A DNA stretch of 64,000 bases from Roseibium aggregatum (lineage in GTDB: Bacteria; Pseudomonadota; Alphaproteobacteria; Rhizobiales; Stappiaceae). The first letter of the stretch is position 1. Each line of letters opens with the position of its first letter. The stretch spans positions 1,488,001-1,552,000 of the forward strand of contig NZ_JAEKJZ010000001.1 in the NCBI RefSeq assembly GCF_017309185.1. Reading direction: 5' to 3'. Positions 6,656 to 15,149 of the stretch are shown here, piece after piece. A program made the translations under genes and the position numbers. Under the pieces are notes generated by a model that saw nothing but the letters and a program-made list of their open reading frames with translations, made no database searches and had not been told where the DNA came from.

Positions 6656-9600
6656 TTACTCCGCGGCGTGCGGCAGGTCCTTGGGTTGGGGCACGTCCGG
6701 TGCCTTCGGCTTGGGCATGGCAACCACCTGAGCGGCGGGCCGCTGAGCCTCCTGGTCGACATCTTCCGGTGCCGGTTCTTCCGTCCGCGCCGGTTTCCGG
6801 TTCCTGTACCGCTCCACCAGACGGTTGAAGGATCCCATCCACACGCTCGGCAGCGCGATCATGACCGGGATCATCAACAGGGTCAGGATCGTCGAGAAGG
6901 CGAGGCCCGAGATCACCGCCGTCGCCAGCTGCACCCACCAGACCGCCGTGATGCCACCGTAGCTGATCACCTGATTGAAGAAATCGAAATTGATCATGGT
7001 GGCCATCGGTATCAGGCCGGCGATGGTTGTGATCGTGGTCAGGAGGATCGGGCGGATACGCTGCGCGGACGTCTTCAGGATGGCGTCCAGCGGCGGCAGC
7101 CCGTCGTGCAGGAACCGGTTATAGGTATCGATCAGAACGATGGCGTTGTTCACCACGATCCCGGCAAGCGCCACCACCCCCGTTCCCGTCATGATGATCG
7201 AAAACGGCTGCTGGGTGATCAGCATGCCGAGAAGCACGCCGAAGACGGACAGCACCACCGTCGAGAGCGTCAGGAACGTCTGATAGAACGAGTTGAACTG
7301 GGTCAGCAGGATCAGGAACATCAGGAACAGCGACGCAATCATCGCCTTCATGAGAAACTCCTGGGATTCCTGCTGGTCCTCGTCGGCGCCGCGGAACTTC
7401 AGGAATACGTTGGAAGGCCATTCCTGGCTGTCCAGCCACGTCTGAAGGGCTGCGACCTGTTCCACCGGCGTCGAACCGGACGCGGGGTTGACGGTTGCCT
7501 TGACCATCATGGAATAGAGCCCGTCGCGGCGCGTGATCTCGGAGACTTTCGGTGCCGGTTCGCGGCTGACGAAATTGGCCAGGGGAACGAGCCCGAGGTC
7601 GGTCTGCAGGCGCAACTGGTCGAACCGGTCGATGGTGCGTTCCGCTTCCGGCAGCCGGACCCGGATATCGACCTCGTCCTCGCTGTCACCAGGCCGGTAG
7701 GTCCCGATCAGGACACCGTTGGTGACGAGCTGGACCATGTTGCCGACGGAGGCGATGCCTGCCTGGTAGCGGCCTGCCTGTTCCCGGTCGATGGAGATCT
7801 GCCATTCGATGCCGGGCAGCGGCCGGTCGTCTTCCTGGTCGATCAGGTTCTCGTCATTGTCGATATGATCCCGGATCCGCGCGACAGCGGCAACCATGGC
7901 GTCATAGTCGGTCGACTTGACCTCGAGTTGCACGTCCTTGCCGGTCGGCGGTCCGCCCTCGATCTTGCGGGTTTCCACCTTGATGCCCGGAATATCGGAC
8001 GTCGCCTCGCGGATATCGGCGAAGATCTCCTTGGCGACCCGCCTGCAGCAGAAATCGGCGAACTCGATATTGATCTCGCCCATGACGTCGGCCGGCTTGT
8101 CCTGCACGCCTCCCGTGCCGGTGTCTCCGGAGGAGCCGCCCGGCGTGAAGGCGTTGGTGATGACATTGTCGATGCCGCGGATCTTCATGATCTCGTTCTC
8201 GACCTTGACCACCAGATCCCGCGCTTCGGCGGAGGACATGTTTCCCCGGCCGGAGACCAGAACGACGGCCTGTTCCGGTTCTTCTTCGATGAAGAACTCG
8301 ACACCGGTCGGATTGGCGCTGAAGGCGCTGACAATCGCAAAGCAGCTCCCGATCAGCAGCACGATGGCGGCGATGTTTCCGATCGGATTACCGGCGAACA
8401 GTTTCAGGCGACGCAAGTAGAAGCCTGTAACACCTGGAACCTTTTCAACTTCAAAAGCGTTTGCTTTGGCTTTTTGGCCAGCATCCGGGGCCAGCTTGAA
8501 GAGCTTCCGGAAAAAGACAGCGATCTTACGTCCGGTCCATGCGAGGAGGCGGTCGATGATAGACGCTACTGGCTTGAGAAGAACATGTGCGCAAATCATT
8601 GTGCCAATTGCCAGAACAAAAAGCAGAGAGACGTAAATAACGGTTGTCAATAACTCTGGTAGTGGTGACCCAATCAGCCCCGCGAAAAACGTGAATGGCA
8701 TCATGAGAACTGCTACGAGAAATAAAAACCAGTCCGGAGAAGTTGAATAAACCAGTACGCCAATCCAAATCCCGAGCGCAAGAGAAACAACTTCACTCAA
8801 AAAAACGAGGAAGGTCGGAGATTTGAAGTATTTCGCTGTGCTTTCTGTTGTTTCTTCTGCATCCTTCTGCATCCCCGAGAGCATCGCCGCTTCCGCCCGG
8901 TCCATCTCAGCTCTCTTTTCCGCCCGCGCCTGCGACCAGCGAACGAAGGGCCTCAGTACCTTGTAGGACAGGAGGCCTACGGCAACGAAAGCGACGACGG
9001 CCAGCAGGATAGTCACGAGAGAAATCGCGGCCTCCGGCAGCAATCCGGAGAGGACAAGCGGAACGAACGGTCCCGTCTCGACCGCTACGGAGGAGACAAG
9101 CGCGAGCGTTCCCGCCAACAGCAGTGTGGCGTGCCGGCTGATCCAGTGCGACACCTGCGCGAAGATCCCGCCCGTGACCGGCAGGAAGATCATCGCCGTG
9201 AAGAGCGAGGCCGTCAGGACGATGATCACCATGATCGGCAGGTAGCTCATAAACTCGCCCGCCACGCCGGGCCACAGAAGCATCGGCAGAAAGGCCACCA
9301 GGGTCGTTGCCGTGGAGGAGACGATCGGCCAGAACATCAGCTTCGCCGCTCGGATATAGGCCTCCCGGTCCTCCATGCCCTCGTGGATTTTGCGGTCCGC
9401 GTACTCGGTCATGACAATTGCGCCGTCGACGAGCAGTCCGACGGTCAGAACGAGGCCGAACATGACCATGTTGTTGACCGTGTAGCCGACGCCGCCGAGA
9501 ATCAGGAAGCCGACCATGAACGAGGTCGGGATCGCCAGGCCGACGAGCAGCGCGGAGCGAAGACCGAGGGCCGCGAGCACCAGGATCATCACCAGGAAGA

Positions 9601-10618
9601 TCGCCGTCAGGATCGAGGATTGCAACGAGCCCAGAACCTCGAAAATGTTCGAGGACTGGTCCAGCATCAGGTCCACATGGATCGTGTCCGGCCAGTCCTT
9701 GGAGGCTTCCTCCACCACCTTGCGGACGGCGGCGTTGTTCTCGATGATGTTGGTGCCGATACGCTTGACCACCTTCAGCGATATGGCGGGGCTGCCGTTG
9801 ACGCGCGTATAGCCGCTGGCGTCCTTGAAGGTTCGGCGGATTTCCGCGACATCCGCAAGGGTCACGACCCCTTCGCCGCTCTGCTTCAGAGGCAGCGAGT
9901 AGACGTCCTTTGCCGTCTCGACGAGGCCGGGCACCTTGACGTTGAAGCGGCCCTTGCCGCTGTCGATGAAGCCGGCCGGGACGAGCTGGTTGTTCTGCGT
10001 CAGCGCGGTGAGGAGTTCCTGCTGGGTGATCGAATAGGATTCCAGCTTCTGCGCGTCGATCAGGACTTCGAGCAACTCCTCCCTGTGGCCCGTTAGGTCG
10101 GCGGATCGCACCGTGTCGATCGCCTCGACCTCGTCCTTCAGGCGTCGCGCATGCTGATAGAGCGTGCGTTCGGGAACATTGCCGGACAGCGCGATGACCA
10201 TGGTCGGCTCGAGGGCGAAGTTGATCTCGTGGATCGTCGGCTCCTCGGCTTCTTCGGGCAGATTGGCCTTCGCCTGGTCCACCTTGTCGCGCACGTCGGC
10301 AAGCGCTTCGTCCTTGTTGAACGAAATATCGAATTCCAGAACGATACTTGCGTGACTTTCCGCCGCGACCGCGGTCAGTTCCTTCAGTCCGTCGAGACCG
10401 CGCAGCTCGGTCTCCATAGGTCGAACCAGAAGCCGCTCGGCGTCTTCCGGCGAAATGCCTTGCTGGGTAATCGAGATGTAAAAGATCGGCAGATCGATGT
10501 CCGGGCTGGCTTCCTTCGGAATCGAGATATAGGTCACCACCCCGGCGGCAAGCAGCGCCAGCATCATGACGAAAACCGTCTTGGGACGCCGGAGGACGCC
10601 TTCGAGCATATCGATCAT
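6656..10618 (-). CDS. RND family efflux permease with a long central membrane insertion
   Basis: The inner-membrane pump of a tripartite efflux system, 1320 residues against about 1020-1060 for the family. TM1 is at about 13-31. The periplasmic porter loop follows (PEDAERLLVRPME). TM2-6 include TVGLLVDGAIVMTEY near residue 398, with one acidic residue where AcrB has two. The second half begins at GNPIGNIAAIV near residue 741, with a standard second loop and last six helices (GIVVNNAIVLID). Between the halves, residues about 493-740 are extra and contain five or more hydrophobic segments. The DNA for part of this is markedly A+T-richer. The start overlaps the adaptor stop (ATGA). Substrates are unknown. 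Confidence 0.93.
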   Translation of the reverse strand: MIDMLEGVLRRPKTVFVMMLALLAAGVVTYISIPKEASPDIDLPIFYISITQQGISPEDAERLLVRPMETELRGLDGLKELTAVAAESHASIVLEFDISFNKDEALADVRDKVDQAKANLPEEAEEPTIHEINFALEPTMVIALSGNVPERTLYQHARRLKDEVEAIDTVRSADLTGHREELLEVLIDAQKLESYSITQQELLTALTQNNQLVPAGFIDSGKGRFNVKVPGLVETAKDVYSLPLKQSGEGVVTLADVAEIRRTFKDASGYTRVNGSPAISLKVVKRIGTNIIENNAAVRKVVEEASKDWPDTIHVDLMLDQSSNIFEVLGSLQSSILTAIFLVMILVLAALGLRSALLVGLAIPTSFMVGFLILGGVGYTVNNMVMFGLVLTVGLLVDGAIVMTEYADRKIHEGMEDREAYIRAAKLMFWPIVSSTATTLVAFLPMLLWPGVAGEFMSYLPIMVIIVLTASLFTAMIFLPVTGGIFAQVSHWISRHATLLLAGTLALVSSVAVETGPFVPLVLSGLLPEAAISLVTILLAVVAFVAVGLLSYKVLRPFVRWSQARAEKRAEMDRAEAAMLSGMQKDAEETTESTAKYFKSPTFLVFLSEVVSLALGIWIGVLVYSTSPDWFLFLVAVLMMPFTFFAGLIGSPLPELLTTVIYVSLLFVLAIGTMICAHVLLKPVASIIDRLLAWTGRKIAVFFRKLFKLAPDAGQKAKANAFEVEKVPGVTGFYLRRLKLFAGNPIGNIAAIVLLIGSCFAIVSAFSANPTGVEFFIEEEPEQAVVLVSGRGNMSSAEARDLVVKVENEIMKIRGIDNVITNAFTPGGSSGDTGTGGVQDKPADVMGEINIEFADFCCRRVAKEIFADIREATSDIPGIKVETRKIEGGPPTGKDVQLEVKSTDYDAMVAAVARIRDHIDNDENLIDQEDDRPLPGIEWQISIDREQAGRYQAGIASVGNMVQLVTNGVLIGTYRPGDSEDEVDIRVRLPEAERTIDRFDQLRLQTDLGLVPLANFVSREPAPKVSEITRRDGLYSMMVKATVNPASGSTPVEQVAALQTWLDSQEWPSNVFLKFRGADEDQQESQEFLMKAMIASLFLMFLILLTQFNSFYQTFLTLSTVVLSVFGVLLGMLITQQPFSIIMTGTGVVALAGIVVNNAIVLIDTYNRFLHDGLPPLDAILKTSAQRIRPILLTTITTIAGLIPMATMINFDFFNQVISYGGITAVWWVQLATAVISGLAFSTILTLLMIPVMIALPSVWMGSFNRLVERYRNRKPARTEEPAPEDVDQEAQRPAAQVVAMPKPKAPDVPQPKDLPHAAE

Positions 10619-11724
10619 TGGCTCACCTCTGCCGTCTCCGTTTCAAAGACCGGTTCCACGACTTCGCCGTCGGCGACATATTCCTGTCCGACGGTGATTG
10701 CGACGACTTCCTCCGGAAGCCCGCCGATCCACATGCCGTCTTCTTCGCCGCCCAGGACCTTGACCGGATGGAAAACGGTCTTGTTGTTTTCGTCGACGGC
10801 GCGGATCCCCACCTGGCCCACATCGTTCAAAGTCAGGATGGCCGGGGTGATCTTGTGGGCCTTCTGGGCGGGCAGGGTCAGCCGTGTGACCGCCGTTACG
10901 CCGTCACGGGCCTTGCCGTCCGGGTTGGGCATTTCCACCTCGATGCGGAATGTGCGGGTATCCGGGTCGGCCGACGGAGAAATGTAGCGCACCTTGCCGT
11001 CGAGCGTTTCCCCGGTCACAAGCCGGACCTCCGCAGGCATATCCAGCGAAATCTGGTTGATGCTGAGCTCGGAAACCTGGCCGATCGCGATCATCGGGTC
11101 GGAATTCACCACGGTGGCGCAGGTGCCTCCGGTCTCGATCCGGGTTCCGATATCCGCCATCGGGCTCTCGATGACTCCACCGATCGGTGCCTTGATGACC
11201 GTGCGCTGCAATTCGCGCTCAGCCTCTTCCAGCCGAGCCTTCGCGGCGTCAAGCTGGGCTTGCGCGGCGGCAACGCTTGTTTGTGCGGTAAAGCCCTTGG
11301 TGCTCAACTTTGTGGCGGCGGAGTGATCGAGTTCGGCCTGGGCGAGGGTCGCCTTGGCCTCCAGAACGCTTGCTTCGCGGGTTCCCTTGTCCAGAATGCA
11401 AAGGACGTCGCCTGCCTTGACATGGGCGCCTTCGCGCGCCGGACGCTCGACGATATTGTCGGATGTGGCCGAACGGACCTCGACCTTCGCTTCCGCCTCG
11501 GTGCGTCCACGCACTTCCAGAACGGCATTGCGGTCCTGTGCGACCAGCCGCTGAACCTGAACACGAAAAACGTCGCTGGTTTGCTGGCTGACCCGTTCCG
11601 CGGGAGAGGGCGCGGCGTCGTCACCGTCGCCGACCCCGCCGATCACCGTCGTACCGCCATACATCCACGCGCCAATGCCGGCTGCGAGCCCGGCGGCCAG
11701 AATGTAGGAAAACTTCACGCGCAT
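10615..11724 (-). CDS. RND efflux periplasmic adaptor subunit
   Basis: A 369-residue HlyD/AcrA-type membrane-fusion protein linking the pump to an outer-membrane channel. It has an N-terminal membrane anchor (about 5-22) and a lipoyl/barrel-sandwich half (LEVRGRTEAEAKVEVRS). An alpha-hairpin runs from about 115 to 165 (LAQAELDHSAATKLSTKGFTA), and the second half is KAPIGGVIESPMADIG. The gene ends in a four-base overlap with the pump start, a sign of translational coupling. The PadR-family regulator lies 21 bases upstream. No outer-membrane TolC-type gene is present here, so that partner must come from elsewhere. Confidence 0.92.
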   Translation of the reverse strand: MRVKFSYILAAGLAAGIGAWMYGGTTVIGGVGDGDDAAPSPAERVSQQTSDVFRVQVQRLVAQDRNAVLEVRGRTEAEAKVEVRSATSDNIVERPAREGAHVKAGDVLCILDKGTREASVLEAKATLAQAELDHSAATKLSTKGFTAQTSVAAAQAQLDAAKARLEEAERELQRTVIKAPIGGVIESPMADIGTRIETGGTCATVVNSDPMIAIGQVSELSINQISLDMPAEVRLVTGETLDGKVRYISPSADPDTRTFRIEVEMPNPDGKARDGVTAVTRLTLPAQKAHKITPAILTLNDVGQVGIRAVDENNKTVFHPVKVLGGEEDGMWIGGLPEEVVAITVGQEYVADGEVVEPVFETETAEVSQ

Positions 11725-11745
11725 CTTGAAACTCCGAAACTCAGC

Positions 11746-12303
11746 TTATTCGGCCGCCGCCGCAACGGGCTTGGCGGCGTCTTCGGCAATCTTGATCAGG
11801 GCCTCGCCGTGTTCGTCCAGATAGGCGAGGGTGGAATTCATGCAGGCAATGCCGTAGTCCCGGATCCACTTGGACCCGGTATGTCCGCATTCCTTGTCCT
11901 TCTCGTTGTCCATCAGCAACCTGAGTTCCTCGTGAACCTGAGCCTTGCGCCGGTCGAGCGCGCGCCGGATCACGTCCGGCGGCAACCGGGCCGCGTTGAG
12001 GGCAACCAGAAGAAAGGGGGATTTGAAATTGTCCGGAGCGGCCGGCTCGCACAAGGAGCGGATGAGTTCGTCGCGGCCGCCGTCGGTAATTGAGTAGACT
12101 TTCCGGGCCGGCTTTCCCGCCTGCGGTTCTTCGCGCACGGTAACGAGCCCCTCGGATTCCAGACGCGCAAGGGCAGGGTAGATGGATCCGAAGCTCGCAT
12201 CGTCGAAATAACTGAAACGCCCCTCGGTCGATTCCTTGCGGATCTCGTATCCGGTCGCGTCCCCGAACGACAGGATTGCAAGGCACAGATTGCGCACGCT
12301 CAT
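11746..12303 (-). CDS. PadR family transcriptional regulator of the efflux operon
   Basis: A 185-residue PadR protein. The N-terminal winged helix has the family signature (SVRNLCLAILSFGDATGYEI, then SFGSIYPALARLESEGLV and KPARKVYSITDGGRDEL). A C-terminal dimerisation helix domain follows. The ATG at 12303 has AAGGAG about eight bases upstream; a longer in-frame reading would run through the promoter and operator. It is the first gene of the PadR-adaptor-pump operon. It probably represses the operon from the dyad at 12397-12432 and is released by a pump substrate (inference from the family). Confidence 0.92.
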   Translation of the reverse strand: MSVRNLCLAILSFGDATGYEIRKESTEGRFSYFDDASFGSIYPALARLESEGLVTVREEPQAGKPARKVYSITDGGRDELIRSLCEPAAPDNFKSPFLLVALNAARLPPDVIRRALDRRKAQVHEELRLLMDNEKDKECGHTGSKWIRDYGIACMNSTLAYLDEHGEALIKIAEDAAKPVAAAAE

Positions 12304-12396
12304 CAAAGTCTCCTTGTCCGGCAGCGCCTTTCCGTTCAGGCTGTTTGTCCGACCGCTGGATCGGCGAAGCTTCGGGGCCGGTTGATCGGTAAAACC

Positions 12397-12432
12397 ACAT
12401 ATACCGGATCGATATATCGGATAAATATATGT
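12397..12432. promoter_or_regulatory. PadR operator candidate, composite dyad
   Basis: Two nested inverted repeats share one centre. The outer arms are ACATATA (12397-12403) and TATATGT (12426-12432), and the inner core is CGATATATCG (12410-12419). Known PadR sites use ATGT/ACAT half-sites. The dyad overlaps the -10 element of the promoter read at 12422-12450, which is suitable for repression. It accounts for most of the signal in the 303-base gap 12304-12606. Confidence 0.6.
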
Positions 12433-12450
12433 CGTTAGGTCAGTTATCAA
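12422..12450 (-). promoter_or_regulatory. Promoter of the PadR-efflux operon
   Basis: On the minus strand TTGATA (12445-12450) and TATTTA (12422-12427) are separated by exactly 17 bases. The expected transcript start would lie about 110 bases upstream of the PadR ATG. It overlaps the dyad operator. Confidence 0.5.
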
Positions 12451-12606
12451 GGGTGCGTTGCAGAAAAATTGCTGCGCGAAAGACTGGACCGTCAGGCCAG
12501 TCGGATGCGCGCGGACACCCTGCTGCATTTTGACAGCTTGCCATCGGCAAACATCTGGCGATATCCTTCAAGGCACCCTTCGCACCCGCAACAATGGAGC
12601 CCGTAA

Positions 12607-12984
12607 ATGCCATCGACGCGCAAGTCAATCGGCCCGGTGAAACTGCCTCGGGATCCCCTGTTTCGTCTGCTCCTGATCAACGGCGTTGCCGGGGTCTTCA
12701 TCGCGGCGCTCGTGCTCGGGGGCATTTTCCTGGCCAATATCGGTAACCTCAGGGTTCTGGTAATGTCTGCGGAAAACCCGATCCTCCCGGTGATCATGCT
12801 GGCCTTCGGTCTGGTTATTACGCTCGGGTCGGTGGTGATGGGCTCCGCCATTATGCTGGTCGGCGAAGACGACCGGGACGGTGGCAAGAGGCGCGGTGGA
12901 AAGAAGATGCTGATGAACAATCCGGCTCTTCGCCCGGTGCCCGCCGTGGCTACGGCCGGCCATTTGAAACACCTGCATCGCTGA
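12607..12984 (+). CDS. Small two-helix membrane protein
   Basis: A 125-residue protein with two clear transmembrane segments (about 22-46 and 58-86) and a basic C-terminal tail (DRDGGKRRGGKKM). Such small inner-membrane proteins are widespread in Rhizobiales-like genomes, but I do not know a function. It is transcribed away from the PadR promoter region. A stop-overlapping hairpin followed by CTTT (12983-13001) probably ends the transcript. Confidence 0.8.
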   Translation: MPSTRKSIGPVKLPRDPLFRLLLINGVAGVFIAALVLGGIFLANIGNLRVLVMSAENPILPVIMLAFGLVITLGSVVMGSAIMLVGEDDRDGGKRRGGKKMLMNNPALRPVPAVATAGHLKHLHR

Positions 12985-13001
12985 CCGGACCCTTTCCGGT
13001 C
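12983..13001 (+). terminator. Hairpin overlapping the stop codon of the two-helix membrane protein
   Basis: GACCGGA (12983-12989) pairs with TCCGGTC (12995-13001) across a five-base loop and is followed by CTTT. It overlaps the TGA stop at 12982-12984. It lies between two convergent small genes, but the T-run is only on the plus-strand side. Confidence 0.45.
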
Positions 13002-13019
13002 CTTTGACGGTACCTGCGG

Positions 13020-13148
13020 TCAATAAGCTCCGTGGCTGCGATAGATGTCGGCCTCTGCGATCCGGGTCGGCTCCGCGGCCCGGTCAATGAACTGGGTCAT
13101 GACTGCGGCAACCAGCAGAAACAGCAAGCCGATCGATGAAAGCTTCAT
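13020..13148 (-). CDS. Very short membrane or exported protein, 42 residues
   Basis: A 43-codon frame on the minus strand beginning MKLSSIGLLFLLVAAVMTQF and ending YRSHGAY. The first 18 residues are a hydrophobic anchor or uncleaved signal. A strong GGAGG lies eight bases before the ATG, and the 3' end is neatly convergent to the preceding small gene. No Cys lipobox is present. I do not recognise a family. The quality of the ribosome binding site and the signal-like N-terminus are the reasons for calling it. Confidence 0.6.
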   Translation of the reverse strand: MKLSSIGLLFLLVAAVMTQFIDRAAEPTRIAEADIYRSHGAY

Positions 13149-13420
13149 CGTTTCGCCTCCTTCCTTCATGACGCCCTGCCAGCGAATATAACCTAGAGTA
13201 GAATCCTCTAAGGGCGGTGTAACTTTGCCGTTAAAATTTTATCATTCCGCTAGGGAAGGTTTCGGGGTGAGGCCTGTCTGTCTCGCGCCGTGCGGCATGA
13301 GAGGTGTTTCAACAGGCCTCCTGAAGAAGCGAAAAGGCCAATAGTTCCGGTCACCTGCTTGCACTGCTCCCTGTGATGCGCTCTCTTGGCAGGCGAACAG
13401 CGAACCCCGGAGACACAGAA

Positions 13421-14332
13421 ATGAGCGATTCCTATCCCCGCGACATGATCGGATACGGCCGGACGCCGCCGGATCCTCAGTGGCCCGGAGGAGCGAAGAT
13501 CGCGGTTCAGTTCGTGCTGAACTACGAGGAGGGCGGCGAAAACAACATACTCCACGGCGACCCGGCCTCCGAGGCCTTCCTGTCGGAAATCGTCGGCGCG
13601 CAGCCCTGGCCCGGAAAACGTCACTGGAACATGGAGTCCATCTACGAATACGGTTCCCGGGCAGGCTTCTGGCGCCTGTGGCGCATGTTCACCCAGCGCG
13701 GACTGCCGGTGACGGTTTACGGTGTCGCGACAGCGCTGATGCGCAATCCGGAAGCGGTCGCGGCCATGAAGGAGGCGGACTGGGAAATCGCTTCGCACGG
13801 CCTCAAGTGGATCGAGCACGCCGACATGCCGGAAGAGGAGGAACGAGAGCAGATCCGGAAAGCGGTCCGGCTTCACGAGGAAGTCACGGGTGCGCGGCCG
13901 CTCGGCTGGTACACCGGGCGCTGCTCGATGCAGACGCAGAAACTGGTCATGGAGGAGGGCGGGTTCCTCTACGATTCAGACAGCTACGCGGACGATCTGC
14001 CGTATTGGGTCGACGGTCCTCACGGCGATCATCTGGTGATCCCCTATACGCTGGACACCAACGACATGCGCTTCGCCTCCCCGCAGGGGTTCAACTCCGG
14101 CGACCAGTTTTTCACCTATCTGAAAGACGCCTTCGACACCCTCTATGCCGAAGGGCAGGCGGGAGCGCCGAAAATGCTCAACTTCGGTCTGCACTGCCGG
14201 CTGGTCGGACGTCCGGGCCGGGCGGCGTCACTGGCCCGGTTCCTCGACTATGTCGCCGGTCACGACGAGGTCTGGGTGGCCCGGCGCATCGACATCGCCT
14301 GGCACTGGCACGCCCATCACACAAGAAGCTGA
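13421..14332 (+). CDS. puuE: Allantoinase PuuE, polysaccharide-deacetylase fold
   Basis: A 303-residue protein matching PuuE allantoinases, which hydrolyse allantoin to allantoate in purine catabolism with a polysaccharide-deacetylase-like fold. Diagnostic segments are YPRDMIGYGRTPPDPQWP (5-22), VLNYEEGGENN, the WEIASHGLKWI strand and YTGRCSMQTQKL. The ATG at 13421 follows CGGAGA at a good distance and starts the conserved part; a longer in-frame start at 13373 lacks this. No other purine-degradation gene is adjacent, so it is an isolated locus here. The 270 bases upstream hold no other gene I can see. Confidence 0.88.
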   Translation: MSDSYPRDMIGYGRTPPDPQWPGGAKIAVQFVLNYEEGGENNILHGDPASEAFLSEIVGAQPWPGKRHWNMESIYEYGSRAGFWRLWRMFTQRGLPVTVYGVATALMRNPEAVAAMKEADWEIASHGLKWIEHADMPEEEEREQIRKAVRLHEEVTGARPLGWYTGRCSMQTQKLVMEEGGFLYDSDSYADDLPYWVDGPHGDHLVIPYTLDTNDMRFASPQGFNSGDQFFTYLKDAFDTLYAEGQAGAPKMLNFGLHCRLVGRPGRAASLARFLDYVAGHDEVWVARRIDIAWHWHAHHTRS

Positions 14333-14409
14333 CATCACTCCGATACGAATAGAACAAGAAGGTACTGCCATACTGGCGGTACCCTCAGATTACTGGCAAA
14401 CCTCACGAG

Positions 14410-14583
14410 GGCATTCCGGCCAGCGCGCCGCGAAGCGGTGTCGCGTGAGACGAAATCCAGCTGACAAGGGCGAACTTCAGCCTCATATCTGTCTGATGTA
14501 ATTTGAGTATTGAGCGCCATTGGCGCAGAAGATTTCTGGTATCCGGATCCGCGCGCAACTTCTCTGCACTTGTCCGGAATGAC
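14410..14583. repeat. Inverted-repeat-bounded element, copy 2
   Basis: The second, 174-base copy of the element at 3854-4037. The ends are GGCATTCCGGCCA (14410-14422, two changes from copy 1) and TGTCCGGAATGAC (14571-14583, identical). The internal hairpins CGCGA/TCGCG and GCGCC-ATT-GGCGC are kept even where the loop has changed, which suggests selection or recent mobility of a folded form. It begins 77 bases after the puuE stop and lies in the 448-base gap 14333-14780. The rest of that gap is A+T-richer and shows no gene. Confidence 0.8.
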
Positions 14584-14780
14584 CGTCTGAGGGTTTGTCA
14601 GCAGCCTGAGGGGACTGCCTTGCCGCGGTACAGTTCTTTATACGTACCGCGCCGGGTTCCGAATTAACGTTAACCTCTAAAATACAACTTAAAACTGCAC
14701 GATCGGATTGTGGTGAGGCACCTTTCGCGTTACGACCTTAGGTAGTTTAACGATTTGTTAATCGTTTCTAAGGGGCTGTA

Positions 14781-15149
14781 ATGCGTTATCTTTTTCGAAA
14801 TTTGCATATTTTTTTGTTTGCCGGTTTTTCCATTGCCGCCGCGGTCTGGGTTGCGGAACGGCCTGAACAAACGGCCCGCATGATCCGGCCGCTTGTCGAG
14901 GATGCCGTGGAGCTGCAGGACCTTGGCCAGGCCGTTTACAATGAAATCGACCGGATCAGCTGGCAGCAGAGTGTCGACGAAGCCGTATCGCTTTACGTCG
15001 CCACGCTCCGCATGCCCACAAACCTGTTCGAGCGGCTGTCGGAGCGTCTCGAAGAGGTTGAGCGGAAGCTGTCGAAATCACAGATCGCAAAGCGGCGTCA
15101 GAGCGACCCTGTGTCAGCGTGGCGGACGATATCGTCTTCGTTCAGATAA
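14781..15149 (+). CDS. Hypothetical membrane-anchored protein, 122 residues
   Basis: An unrecognised protein with one N-terminal membrane segment (about 7-25, HIFLFAGFSIAAAVWV). A likely soluble helical tail follows, with a coiled-coil-like stretch (LFERLSERLEEVERKLSKSQ, about 77-97). A+T-rich DNA with AAGG before the ATG supports the start. Its last 52 bases overlap the convergent end of the mannose-1-phosphate guanylyltransferase gene. No function can be proposed. Confidence 0.65.
   Translation: MRYLFRNLHIFLFAGFSIAAAVWVAERPEQTARMIRPLVEDAVELQDLGQAVYNEIDRISWQQSVDEAVSLYVATLRMPTNLFERLSERLEEVERKLSKSQIAKRRQSDPVSAWRTISSSFR

Noticed and set aside
6506..8653. A 715-codon plus-strand frame
   Set aside because: It is fully antisense to the RND pump, has no family-like content and is rich in Arg, His, Gln and Asp as expected from the opposite strand of high-G+C coding DNA.
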